Source: Liolophura sinensis (lineage: Eukaryota > Mollusca > Polyplacophora > Chitonida > Chitonidae). Taken from it: DNA of 64,000 bases. The stretch is from positions 34,829,551 to 34,893,550 of the forward strand of contig NC_088304.1 of NCBI RefSeq assembly GCF_032854445.1, written 5' to 3'. Both the position numbers and the translations under genes were made by a program. Below, piece by piece: positions 11,795 through 25,100 of the stretch. The notes beneath the pieces are model-generated. The model was not told where the DNA came from. It saw only the letters and a program-made list of their open reading frames with translations, and searched no databases. Numbering within the stretch: position 1 is the stretch's first letter; every line of letters starts with the position of its first letter.

Positions 11795-12118
11795 TGAGTG
11801 AGTGCTTGGTGTTTAACGTCATATGACGACGAAGGAATCATTAGGGTGCATGTATGTATAACGTGCCTCCTTGTTGCAGGACGGATTTCCACCGCTCTTT
11901 TATCTAGTGCTGCTTCACTGAGACGACTTACCGCCCGAGCCATTATACTGATACGGGTCAACCAGTCGTTGCACTATCCCCTTCATGCTGAACGCCAAGC
12001 GAGGAAGTTACAACTTCCTCTTTTAAAGTCTTAGGTGTGACTCGATCAAGGATTGATCCTGGATCTACCGGTCCCGAAGCGGACGCTCTACCAACTGTGC
12101 TATCCGGGCCGGTCCCTG
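11795..12118 (-). mobile_element. tRNA-derived SINE, family B
   Basis: The reverse complement begins with a tRNA-like head (gcacagttggtagagcgtcc, gcttcggga, then gatccaggatcaatcc) and continues with cacctaagactttaaaag, tgcaacgactggttgacccg, ctcagtgaagcagcactaga and ggaaatccgtcctgcaacaa. The same order is found in the plus-strand copy at 62652-62945, so the family is real and dispersed. Confidence 0.88.
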
Positions 12119-12244
12119 TGATATGAAGCCTATGTACATAAGTGAATGTATTCATCAAAGAGGGCTTCATCGGGCAGATGTTTGCTTTCGTACACAAAAC
12201 CTGGCTAGTAAAGATAACATCTGGTAATCGGTTTACATCACGTG

Positions 12245-12560
12245 ATAACCGCTTTAGTCGCCTAATGATTAGAGCGTCCGCCTCGAAGTCGAGAGAAGAC
12301 TTTGAAAATGGTTCTTCTTTTTGTCTTGTTTTGCGCTCAGCGTTGAGAGGTTAGAACAAGGATGTCATGTCTGGTGTCTTCGACATGATACTTCAGTGGA
12401 GGAAGCACTTTGGTGATATGGACTCGCCCTCACACAAGACACAAGAAGACACAGTATATGTACACGCCTAAAGACTCCGCTTCGTCATATGCTAAGTTCA
12501 ACGTTAATCCCCAAGCAAGCATTCATACATACAAACATACATACATAAAGATATACGACC
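12245..12560 (+). mobile_element. tRNA-derived SINE, family C
   Basis: A tRNA-like head (cctaatgattagagcgtccg, cctcgaagtcgag) is followed by tgcgctcagcgttgagaggt, aggatgtcatgtctggtgtc and ttcgacatgatacttcagtg, ending in a catacatacaaacatacata-type tail. Only one copy in this window; family status is inferred from the tRNA-like head and tail. Confidence 0.6.
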
Positions 12561-13169
12561 CCATAACTACTCAAATTAGTTGGTAAGCCGTAAGCGACGA
12601 TGTTAACCATTAGTGCTGTAACTCAGTCCCAAACATTTCGTGTCCAATAAGCTTTGGTGCATACCTGGCCCATCCCTTTGAAAAAACAGCCAAAAAAGTT
12701 TTGAGCTTTCTATGCCAACAGCCGGGAGGGGTGTCTAACAACCCAAAAGGAATGTGACTCGCTCCCTCATCACCACTTGTCTCCTTGTGTTCTCTCGCCA
12801 GAACTTTCAAAATTTGGACAATTTCCATCGTTTTGATACCAATCACGCGCCAAAAATGGCAGACTGGCAGCAAAAAAACTTTCACCCAAAATTACACAGA
12901 ATTACGCCTACATTCGAAAATTGATGAAAATGGGAATTGCTAATAGGGTATTGATTCCACGCCCGTACTGATCTCTCCACGGGAAGGGAAGTCACCGTGT
13001 GTATCCGAACTGATCTTGCCTCCGGTGGGACTTTGGTCCGCTAGCGTGTATATCGGTTCTACACTCAGAACGATTCCGATAACTAATAGTACAGACGGTG
13101 CCGTATCGCACTGGCTAATTGTCGTCCAGGCTAAGTGCTTAACGGCTAAGAGAGGATGGAGAGTCGGGT
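12561..13169. other. Upstream region and probable 5' UTR of the receptor gene
   Basis: No coding exon seen. The part from about 12955 to 13169 is GC-richer than its surroundings and leads directly to the receptor start codon, so it probably contains promoter and 5' UTR. No TATA box is evident. An in-frame TAA at 13140-13142 precedes the ATG at 13170. Confidence 0.4.
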
Positions 13170-16100
13170 ATGGAACATTCAGAAGGACGGACAGCAATGA
13201 GGACGCTGCTGTTTATAACCACCCTGATTTTACCGGCGTTTTCGGCAACTTCCGTCCAATCGAAGAACGGTAAGTCAAACCAGTGAGTTTTGCGTTATAA
13301 CGATGTAAAAAAATAACTATACAGCATAGAAAGTAAAACCAGAGCAACGACGAAAGTGTGATATATGGTAAATCGCCACACGTACCCGTTGAAATATGGT
13401 CTCTTGTCAGTTTACCTCATTTAGGGTTTTATGCTCACTGTTTATGTAAAGTAAAGGCTTTAGTTGGTAGCAGGTTACAAGCACCATGGCTTAAGCAGAA
13501 ATATGTAAGCAAAATTTTGCTTAATCACGCGGTGATGTCATTTGCAATACAAATGTATTAGACGTTACTGGTCAAGAATTATTCGTAATGGTGTAATACC
13601 ATCACAATCATGTTACACTCAAAAAATTAATCTGTTAATTTAAACATGAAATCTGAATGATACTGGAATGCATTCTGTAATTAGAGTAAAATATTCTGTC
13701 TTATTCAATATAATTTGCTGTTAGTGTAACAGAATATTTATGTTGAATTAATAGAACATGTGTGATATATTTAACGGAATAATGTACTGCAATAGCAGAA
13801 TACATTCTATCGTCCCTCAGACAAAAGATTTTCTGTTAAATTTAACAGATTATTTTTTGAGAGAATGCCCAAGCACATTAAAACAACGCAAACCAGTAAT
13901 TATTAGAATAACATCTAAGTGTATTAGAATGATTACGGATTCTCAGACTGTAATACGGCCCATGAAACTTGTCACTGTGAAAAAAGTAATCTATTAAATG
14001 GAGCAGAAAGTATGTTGTCTGAGTGACTGTAGAATGTTTTCTGCTATGACAGCAGACTTTTTGTATTAAATATAGTACACACATTCCATGTATTCACCAT
14101 AAAGGTTGAATTAGACCAAGATGACGCAGTATTATATTATGATAACATAATAACTCCATACACAAGAATTGTTTACTTGTATGACGATTGACAGGTTTAT
14201 AGACGGAGGATGGAGTATACCATAACAGTAGAGAATGGTGTATTGTTGTTACACAGCTTGGGGCTGACTTCTTTAGGTGGGAAGTGCTACCCATTATAAG
14301 CTATAGGGCATCGGTTTCAATTTGTTTGCCGATAATCATTGCTTGCTATGTCCTAATCAAGTATTACCGGTCAAATGATATCCAACAAATATTGATTAGT
14401 CTGGGTCTTCATCATATTAAATCAAATTAATAATTCATCGCTCCTAATTCAGCTGGGCAAAGACATTGTTAAATTAGGCTTAATGCTTGGCACGTGTTTT
14501 TAACTAACTCTATTAGATACTACTGTTTATGATGTAGGCCTGCCATTTTGGCATGTGTGTGTTTGCATGTTATTTTGTTATCTTAGGCGGGAATTCGAGG
14601 GGCCCTCTTGGTCATGCCATTACCGTGCTATAGTGGAATGCAAAGAGAAGTCCCGTTCTCACTTACACGAAATTTTTGCCGAACCGTTATGTAATCGTCG
14701 TGGTTTTTAGAATTGATTCGTGAGCTTTTGTAATGAATTCGTGTTCTATTTTTCATGTCGTCGACAATTTCGAAAAGCTCAGAAATTGCGTAAGTGGACT
14801 TAATGATTCGTAAATATTCGCAGAGCTGTCGGTTGCAATCGTAAAGGTAACGTCATCATTCCGGAAGCATCGCTACGGGTAACGGTTCTCAAAGTCAGCC
14901 AATTAAGTGAGAGTAGAAACAAATACTTACGAATGAATGCGAATTTACGATAGGCGCATTCTTAAGTATTCATGAGTCTGCCAAAAGCAGACAGCACAGA
15001 TCGTCATCATTCTCTTCTTCAAAAATTCAAAAAATATTATCAACATGAAACGTAACGTTTTCGCAACTTGTTCTTGACTGTCGTAAGCCTGTGGTGAAAT
15101 TCACGCAATTTTACTTCTTGTTACACGATGCAGTATGAATCTTATATCGTTATGGTTCGGCACAACATTAGACTAGGTGGGAACGGGGCTTTAGTAGCCT
15201 CCGACCAATGCCGTTGCTGTAAGGTCGTACAACTCATGCTGGCTTCCTCTCGTCGTATACGTGGATGCTGGTGGGTTTTCCAGCAGGCCTTAGTGGGTTT
15301 CCTCCCACCATATTCCTGAGTGTGGATAAACTATCCAAGTAATAAATAAATAAGGTACAACTGAACCCGGCAGATAGAGATACATTGATTTCTCTTCGTC
15401 GTTCTTCTGCATCCACGCCCCCTCTCCATCCCACGACGCCTAATCACTAGACACACCTGGTGTGGCTTCAGCCCCGGCCTTGGTCGGGGATTTTGCAGGT
15501 ACCATCTTGACAACAAATATTTTACACCGTTTCCAAACATGTCTATCCACCCAGGGTCATTTGATACCCACCAAAACATCTGGCGTTAGACTTCAGAGTC
15601 TGCCATTTAGTTTGATTTATTTATGTATCTGATTGGTGTTTTACGCCGTACTCAAGGATATTATGTTGGGAGGGAACCTGGCAGAGCCGGTTGGGGGAGC
15701 CCACAGGTTGCTGGAAGATCTTCCCAAAACTCACAGCGACTGTATTGGTAAGACGTTTATTATAAGCTAACCACTTGGTCATGGATGTCGCTCTACCCTA
15801 ATGTATAAATCCAACCAAAAGACAGGAAAGGTCCCAAAAAAAAAAGGAAGGCCAAAGGTGACCGTGATTTACATCCCTGTAGAACAATGCCTTAATGTAG
15901 GTTATAATATACAAACTTCTGTCCGCCAATATAGCCTACTTTAGAATTTCAACTCTTTCGCCCACCAAATACATGTGTCTGCGGCTGTCTGCGTCACTCA
16001 GCGAATGTGCCCTTTGCGTGGTTTATTGCGATTTTACGTTAAATGTGATGACAACACAGTATTTTGAGTAACTGTACACCAGTGACGTCTAATAAATTGC

Positions 16101-19100
16101 ATTTAACATCACTGCATCTTTTTTACCTAATTCTGCTAAAGCCATGGTGTTAGAGGGTGTGTAAATTTCTACTATTTACTCATTTACATGAACAGTTGGA
16201 ATAAAACCCTGACTGAAATAAACTCACAAGAGGTCGTATTTCACCGATTAGGTGTGACAATTTGGCAGCTATCACACTGTCGTCTTTATAATGTACGTCT
16301 TTAATTATATACTTACTACTACCTCTTTGTATCTTACCCCTTATCTTTTTCTCTCGACAGATCAGAAGGGTAATTCCAAGACGGATTTCATGGCGTTGCG
16401 AACTGCTCTATTCTCCGACTTCAGCCCAGACCTGAGGCCTGTTCTCAACAGATCACAGCCTCTGTTCATCAACGTGTCGCTTTTTGTCTTCAATATCCAT
16501 GCTCTGGTAACTTCTTCATATCCTGTATACCTGTTATACCTTTTCCGGGACAAGTTCGTACTCCGCTTAATTCTGCAACGTACAATTTAATCTACACATT
16601 TTCAAGACAAAGTTAACATTCCCAGATTCCTAAGACTAAAGTCATAGTCTGGTAATTTCTTCATTATCCTGTATAACTGTTATACCTGCTCCGCTTAATT
16701 CTGCATTGTACAATTTAACTTACACATTTTTCAAGACCAATTTAACATTCCCAGATTCCTAAGACTAATATCATAGTCTGGTAACTTCTTCATTATCCTG
16801 TATACCTGTTATACCCTTTCCGGGATTGGTTCGTGCTTCTACAACGTACAATTTAACCTACACATTTTCAAGACCAATTTAACATTCCCAGATTCCGAAG
16901 ACTAATATCATAGTCTGGTAATTTCTTCATTATCCTGTATACCTGTTATACCTGCTCCGCTTAATTCTGCAACGTAAAATTTAACTTACACATTTTTCAA
17001 GACCAATTTAACATTCCCAGATTCTTAAGAATAATATCATAGTCTGGTAATTTTTCATTATCCTGTATACCTGTTATACCTTTTCCGGGACAAGTTCGTA
17101 CTCCGCTTAATTCTGCAAGGTACAATTTAACCTACACATTTTCAAGACCAATTTAAGATTCCCAGATTCTTAAGAATAATATCATAGTCTGGAAACTTCT
17201 TCATTATCCTGTATACCTGTTATACCTTTTCCGGGACAAGTTCGTACTCCGCTTAATTCTGCAACGTACAATGTAACTTACACATTTTTCAAGACCAATT
17301 TAACATTCCCAGATTTCTAACACTAATATCATAGTCTGGTAACTTCTTCATTATCCTGTATACCTGTTATACCTGCTCCGCTTAATTTTACAACGTACAA
17401 TTTAACCTACACATTTTCAAGACCAATTTAACATTCCCAGATTCCTAAGACTAATATCATAGTCTGGTAACTTCTTCATTATCCTGTATACCTGTTATAC
17501 CTGCTCAGCTTAATTCTGCGACGTACAATTTAACTTACACATTTTTCAAGACCAATTTAACATTCCCAGATTCTTAAGAATAATATCATAGTCTGGTAAC
17601 TTCTTCATTATCCTGTATACCTGTTATACCTTTTCCGGGACAAGTTCGTACTCCGCTTAATTCTGCGACGTACAATTTAACTTACACATTTTTCAAGACC
17701 AATTTAACATTCCCAGATTCCTAACGCTAATATCATAGTCTGGTAACTTCTTCATTATCCTGTATACCTGTTATACCTGCTCCGCTTAATTCTGCAACGT
17801 ACAATGTAACCTACACATTTTCAAGACCAATTTAACATTCTCAGATTCCTAAGACTAATATCATAGTCTGGTAACTTCTTCATTATCCTGTATACCTGTT
17901 ATACCTGCTCCGCTTAATTCTGCAACGTAAAATTTAACTTACACATTTTTCAAGACCAATTTAACATTCCCAGATTCCTAAGAATAATATCATAGTCTGG
18001 TAACTTCTTCATTATCCTGTATACCTGTTATACCTGCTCCGCTTAATTCTGCATTGTACAATTTAACTTACGCATTTTTCAAGACCAATTTAACATTCCC
18101 AGATTCCTAAGAATAATATCATAGTCTGATAACTTCTTCATTATCCTGTATACCTGTTATACCTTTTCCGGGACAAGTTCGTACTCCGCTTAATTCTGCA
18201 ACGTACAATTTAATCTACACATTTTCAAGACCAATTTAACATTCCCAGATTCCTAAGACTAATATCATAGTCTGGTAACTTCTTTATTATCCTGTATACC
18301 TGTTATACCTGCTCCGCTTAATTCTGCAACGTAAAATTTAACTTACACATTTTTCAAGACTAATATAACATTCTCAGATTCTTAAGAATAATGTCATAGT
18401 CTGGTAATTTCTTAATTATCCTGTATACCTGTTATACCTTTTCCGGAACTGGTTCGTGCTCCGCTTAATTCTACAACGTAAAATTTAACTTACACATTGT
18501 TCAAGTCCAATTTAACATTCCCAGATTCCTAAGACTAATATCATAGTCTGGTAACTTCTTCATTATCCTGTATACCTGTTATACCTGCTCCGCTTAATTC
18601 TGCATTGTACAATTTAACTTACACATTTTCAAGACCAATTTAACATTCCCAGATTCCTAAGACTAATATCATAGTCTGGTAACTTCTTTATTATCCTGTA
18701 TACCTGTTATACCTGCTCCGCTTAAGTCTGCAACGTACAATGTAACTTACACATTTTTCAAGATCAATTTAACATTCCCAGATTCCTAAGACTAATATCA
18801 TAGTCTGGTAACTTCTTCTTTATCCTGTATACCTGTTATACCTGCTCCGCTTAATTCTGCAACGTACAATTTAACTTACTCATTTTTCAAGACCAAGTTA
18901 ACATTTCCAGATTCCGAAGACTAATATCATAGTCTGGTAACTTCTTCATTATCCTGTATACCTGTTAAACCTTTTCCGGGACTGGTTCGTGCTCCGCTTA
19001 ATTCTGCAACGTACAATTTAAGACTAATATCATAGCCTGGTAATTTCTTCATTATCCTGTATACCTGTTATACCTTTTTCGGGACTGGTTCGTGCTCCGC

Positions 19101-22100
19101 TTAATTCTACAACGTGCAATTTAACCTACACATTTTCAAGACCAATTTAACATTCCCAGATTCCTAAGACTAATATCATAGTCTGGTAATTTCTTCATTA
19201 TCCTGTATACCTGTTATACCTGCTCCGCTTAATTCTGCAACGTACAATTTAACTTACACTTTTTTTAAGAACAAGTTAACATTTCCAGATTCCGAAGACT
19301 AATATCATAGTCTGGTAACTTCTTCATTATCCTGTATACCTGTTTTACCTTTTCCGGGACTGGTTCGTGCTCCGCTTAATTCTGCAACGTACAATTTAAG
19401 ACTAATATCATAGTCTGGTAATTTCTTCATTACCCTGTATACCTGTTATACCTGCTCCGCTTAATTCTGCAACGTACAGTGTAACTTACACATTTTTCAA
19501 GATCAATTTAACATTTCCAGATTCCGAAGACTAATATCATAGTCTGGTAACTTCTTCATTATCCTGTATACCTGTTATACTTTTTCCGGGACTGGTTTGT
19601 GCTCCGCTTAATTCTGCAACGTACAATGTAACTAACACATTTTCAAGTCCAATTTAACATTCTTCATTATCCTGTATACCTATTATACCTTTTCCGGGAC
19701 TGGTTCGTGCTCCGCTTAATTCTACAACGTACAATTTAACTGACACATTTTTCAAGACCAATTTAACATTTTCAGATTCCGAAGACTAATATCATAGTCT
19801 GGTAACTTCTTCATTATCCTGTATACCTGTTATACCTGCTCCGCTTAATTCTGCATTGTACAATTTAACTTACACATTTTTCAAGACCAATTTAACATTC
19901 CTAGATTCCTAAGACTAATATCATAGTCTGGTAACTTCTTCATTATCCTGTATACCTGTTATGCCTTTTCCGGGATTGGGTCGTACTCCGCTTAATTCTA
20001 CAACCTACACATTTTCAAGACCAATTTATCATTCCCAGATTCCTAACACTAATATCATAGTCTGGTAACTTCTTCATTATCTTGTATACCTGTTATACCT
20101 TTTTCGGGACTGGTTCGTGCTCAGCTTAATTCTGCGACGTACAATTTAACTTACACATTTTCAAGACCAATTTAACATTCCCAGATTCCGAAGACTAATA
20201 TCATAATCTGGTAACTTCTTCATTATCCTGTATACCTGTTATACCTTTTCCGGGACTGGTTCGTTCTCCGCTTAATTCTACAACGTACAATTTAACTTAC
20301 ACATTTTCAAGACCAATTTAAGATTCCCAGATTCCTAAGACTAATATCATAGTCTGGTAACTTTTTCATTATCCTGTATACCTGTTATACCTTTTTCGGG
20401 ACTGAATCGTGCTCCGCTTAATTCTACAACGTACAATGTAACTTACACATTTTTCAAGACCAATTTAACATTCCCAGATTCCTAACACTAATATCATAGT
20501 CTGGTAACTTCTTCATTATCCTGTGTACCTGTTATACCTGCTCCGCTTAATTCTGCAACGTACAATGTAACTTACACATTTTCAAGACCAATTTAACATT
20601 CCCAGATTCCTAAGACTAATATCATAGTCTGGTAACTTCTTCATTATCCTGTATACCTGTTATACCTGCTCCGCTTAATTCTGCAACGTACAATGTAACT
20701 TACACATTTTCAAGACCAATTTAACATTCCCAGATTCCGAAGACTAATATCATAGTCTGGTAACTTCTTCATTATCCTGTATACCTGTTATACTTGCTCC
20801 GCTTAATTCTGCAACGTACAATTTAACTTACACATTTTCAAGACCAAGTTAACATTCCCAGATTCCTAAGACTAATATCATAGTCTGATAACTTCTTCAT
20901 TATCCTGTATACCTGTTATACCTGCTCCGCTTAATTCTGCAACGTACAATTTAACTTACACATTTTCAAGACCAAGTTAACATTCCCAGATTCCTAAGAC
21001 TAATATCATAGCCTGGTAATTTCTTCAGCACATGCTTTATCTTGTGCACATTTTCCTTGGATCACGAAGCAATCTTAGACTTACGTCAAACTTTCAAATC
21101 AATTTAAAACTCTTATTTCTTATCTGACAAGGTCAAAATATAACGTGATAAAGTACATTCTGGGTAAGTTACTGTGCAACATATTTGACCTAAAATAACA
21201 GAAAGGAACATACTAACTTTAATGATTAAAAATTTGAATTACGTCTTAGCTCACTTCGTAACCCCGAGGCCGGCTTCGTTGTGTGGTAAATTCGTCAACA
21301 TAATATTGTTTATCTCAAACATTCTCAAGAATAATTTACTCTGTGGTAATTTTCTCATTACATCACATTACCAACCTGTCGCTCTTCGTCATTTAGATTT
21401 AAGATATGGTAACTTTCTCATTATATCACATTATCAACCTGTCGCTCTTTGTCTTAACATTCAAGATCTGGTAATTTTCTCATTACATCACATTATCAAC
21501 CTGTCGCTCTTTGTCTTAACATTCAAGATCTGGTAATTTTCTCATTACCTTACATTACTAACTTGTCGCTCTTCATCTTTAACATTCAAGATCTGATAAC
21601 TTTCTCATTACATCACATTATCAACCTGTCGCTCTTCGTCTTTAACATTCAAGATCTGGTAATTTTCTCATTACCTAACATTACTAACTTGTCGCTCCTC
21701 ATCTTTAACATTCAAGACCTGATAACTTTCTCATTACATCACATTATCAACCTGTCGCTCTTCGTCTTTAACATTCAAGATCTGGAAATTTTCTCATTAC
21801 CTAACATTACTAACTTGTCGCTCCTCATCTTTAACATTCAAGACCTGATAACTTTCTCATTACATCACATTATCAACCTGTCGCTCTTTGTCTTAACATT
21901 CAAGATCTGGTAATTTTCTCATTATCTAACATTACTAACTTGTCGCTCTTCATCTCTAACATTCAAGATCTGGTAACTTTCTCATTACATCACATTATCA
22001 ACCTGTCGCTCTTTGTCTTAACATTCAAGATGTGGTAATTTTCTCATTACCTAACATTACTAACTTGTCGCTCTTCATCTTTAACATTTAAGATCTGATA

Positions 22101-25100
22101 ACTTTCTCATTACATCACATTATCAACCTGTCGCGCTTCGTCTTTAACATTCAAGACCTGGTAATTTTCTCATTACATCACATTATCAATCTGTCGCTCT
22201 TCGTCTTTAACATTTAAGATCTGGTAAATTTGTCATTACCTAACATTACCAGCCTGTTGCTCTTCGTCTTTAACATTCAAGATCTGGTAGCTTCTTCATT
22301 ATGTTGTACACTATCCCAAAACTGGTTCCGGCTCCAGTAAAATTTATATTATGCGATTTATCTTTTCTATTTAACTTTTCTAAAGACAGCTTCGTACTCT
22401 GGTAATTTCTTTCCTGTATAGTTTACCTCATGTGCTTCCGATTTCTCAAAATAGTTTATTTTCTGGTATCTTCTTGACTGTATTATATCGCATAACCTTT
22501 CCCTCTTGCCAGGCTTTTATTTGTGTTTTTGGTAACTAACGTTGACCATATGGTTAACTGTAGGGTTGACCATATATAGCAATGCTTGTCGTGTACTATA
22601 GCAATGCTCATTGTGCACTATAGAAAGGCTTGTCGGGTACTATAACAATGCTTGATGTGTACTGCAGCAATGCTTGATGTGTACTATAGCAATGCTTGTC
22701 GTGTATTATAGAAATGATTGTCATGTACTATATCAATGCTTGTCGTGTACTGTAGCAATGATTGTCGTGTACTGAAGCAATGCTTTTAGTGTACTAGAGC
22801 AATGCTTGTCGTGTACTATAACAATGATTGTCGTATACTATAGCAATGCTTGTCGTGTACTATAGCAATGCTTGTCGTGTACTTTAGCAAAGTTTGCCGT
22901 GTACTATAGCAATGCTTGTCATGTACTGCAGCAAGGCTTGTCGTGTACTGTAGCAATGCTTGACGTGTACTAGAGCAATGCTGGTCGTGTACAATAACAA
23001 TGCTTGATGTGTACTGTAGCAATGCTTGATGTGTACTTTAGCAATGCTTGATGTGTACTGTAGCAATGTTTGCCATGTACTATAGCAATGCTTGTCATGT
23101 ACTATAGCAATGCTTGTCGTGTACTGTAGCAATGCTTGTTGTGTACTAGAGCAATGCTGGTCGTGTACAATAGCAATGCTTGTCGTGTACTACAGCAATG
23201 CTTGTCGTGTACTACAGCAATGTTTGTCATGTAATATAGCAATGATTGTCGTGTACTATAGCAAATGCTTGTCGTGTATTATAGAAATGCTTGTTGTGAC
23301 CAATCATAATGAATATTGTTACAAGTAGGACAACCGGATGTCCCACACATTGGTTACAAATGTTCTATTGTTCTGTGACGTCATGGCCTTCACCGGGAAT
23401 GTAATGAAAAGTAATGTTGTCACGAGAAAGGGTGCAGGGACATTGGGTAATTTGTTACTATTTAAGTATTTACACGAACAGTTAGAATAAAACCATGACT
23501 GAGGTTAACTGAGAAGAGACAGTATTTCACCGGTTACGCGTGACGATTTGCTAGGTACACTACCACTCTGTCGTCACTTCTCTGAGTTTACTCTCTATGC
23601 TGTACGTCCTTAAACATGTTATATACTCGCAGCTAACCATCAGAAGCACCTGGAATGTGGCCGTCGCTGTGTTTGTACAGCTCATGCTGGCTTCTTCTCC
23701 GGTCTTTTACGTGGGAAGGTCTATCAGCAACCTGCGGATGGTCGTGGGTTTCCCGCGATTGTCCTCGTATAAGTGAAATATTCCTGAGTGAGGCGTAAAA
23801 CACCAATCAAATAAATAAATAAATATTAGTAAAATGTGATTCCGTATATGTTTGAAAATGATATGTTTTAAGCATTACACACTACTAAATTAATCTGTCC
23901 TTTTCGTTTAATGTCGAAGAGCGCTGTTATTTTAACCGTTTGCTGTAAGTACAGCCGTTCCAATATATAAAAGACGACAGATTGTAGATAATAAAAGCAG
24001 AGCAGCGACCACAGCTACTAGTGTGATAGCAAATATTCACACGAGTTACCCATAAAGCCTTGTCACCTTACCTCACTAAGGATTTTATTCTTACAATTCA
24101 TATAAATGCTAAAAAAAAGTGTCAGCTCATACGCCTTCTAGCACTATGGTTTTAGGATGCTCTCAAACAATTAAACTGTTGATTTTATCAGAAAGTCTGT
24201 TTTCTACGTGATGCTGGAATGTATTCTGTTATATTGCACCAGTTTTTTTCTGTTAAATGTAACGCACATTTTCTGTTAATTCAACATAAAAGATTCTATT
24301 AGATTAACAGAATATTATGTTATTAATATTTTGAGTGTGCGTTAGGTAAAGAAAATATGCAGTGGTGTTAATTGCGCTAAAAGCGCTGTATTGTCGTCCT
24401 ATATTATAAACAATCATACACAAGCAACGCAGAGGGATCAGGCTTTGGGGATACTTTAATAGTTCGTCAGCAAAACCCAAAGCATTTGAAACCATTGCAC
24501 CGGTGATGCAGAACATAAGTCTGTAATAATTCTTTATAATAATTAACCTCCAATGCAAATCACTCTTACATACTTCTCATAGATGAAATAACAACACTAA
24601 GACTTTTGTTTGTAAGGTCAAAATGTGTCATATTCGTGTAATGCACACAGGTACACTCAAAAAATTACTCTGTTACTTTTAACAGAAAGTCTGTTGTCTG
24701 AGTGATACTAGAATTGCTTCTGCTATTGCACCAGATTGTTCTGTAAAATATAATAAGCATATTTTATTAATTAAACGTAAAGATTCTGTTAGACTAATGG
24801 GGTACTGTGTTGAATATGACAGAATATTGTGTTAGCGGAATACATTCTAGCATCACTCAAACAGACTTTCTGTTAAAATTAACAGGTTATTGTTTTGTTT
24901 GCATGTAACTTTTCGGGAGATGTCAACTCGGTGGTAACAATGCCTTAATAGCTCCAATGTGAACATCTAGACTACTTTCATGCATGTTATGAAAATATAA
25001 AAGTAAAACTTAAAACTTCCTGCGCCATGTGCATGGAAACATTTCCCTCAGTATATAGACTCCCTGTATATACGATTTGAAGATACCCCATCGATCGATT

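Noticed and set aside
21222-21913. Membrane-protein-like open frames
   Set aside because: Hydrophobic repeats come from the 62-63 bp array that copies the end of receptor exon 2.
22816-23132. Ser/Tyr/His-rich minus-strand frames
   Set aside because: Product of the 22-bp array.
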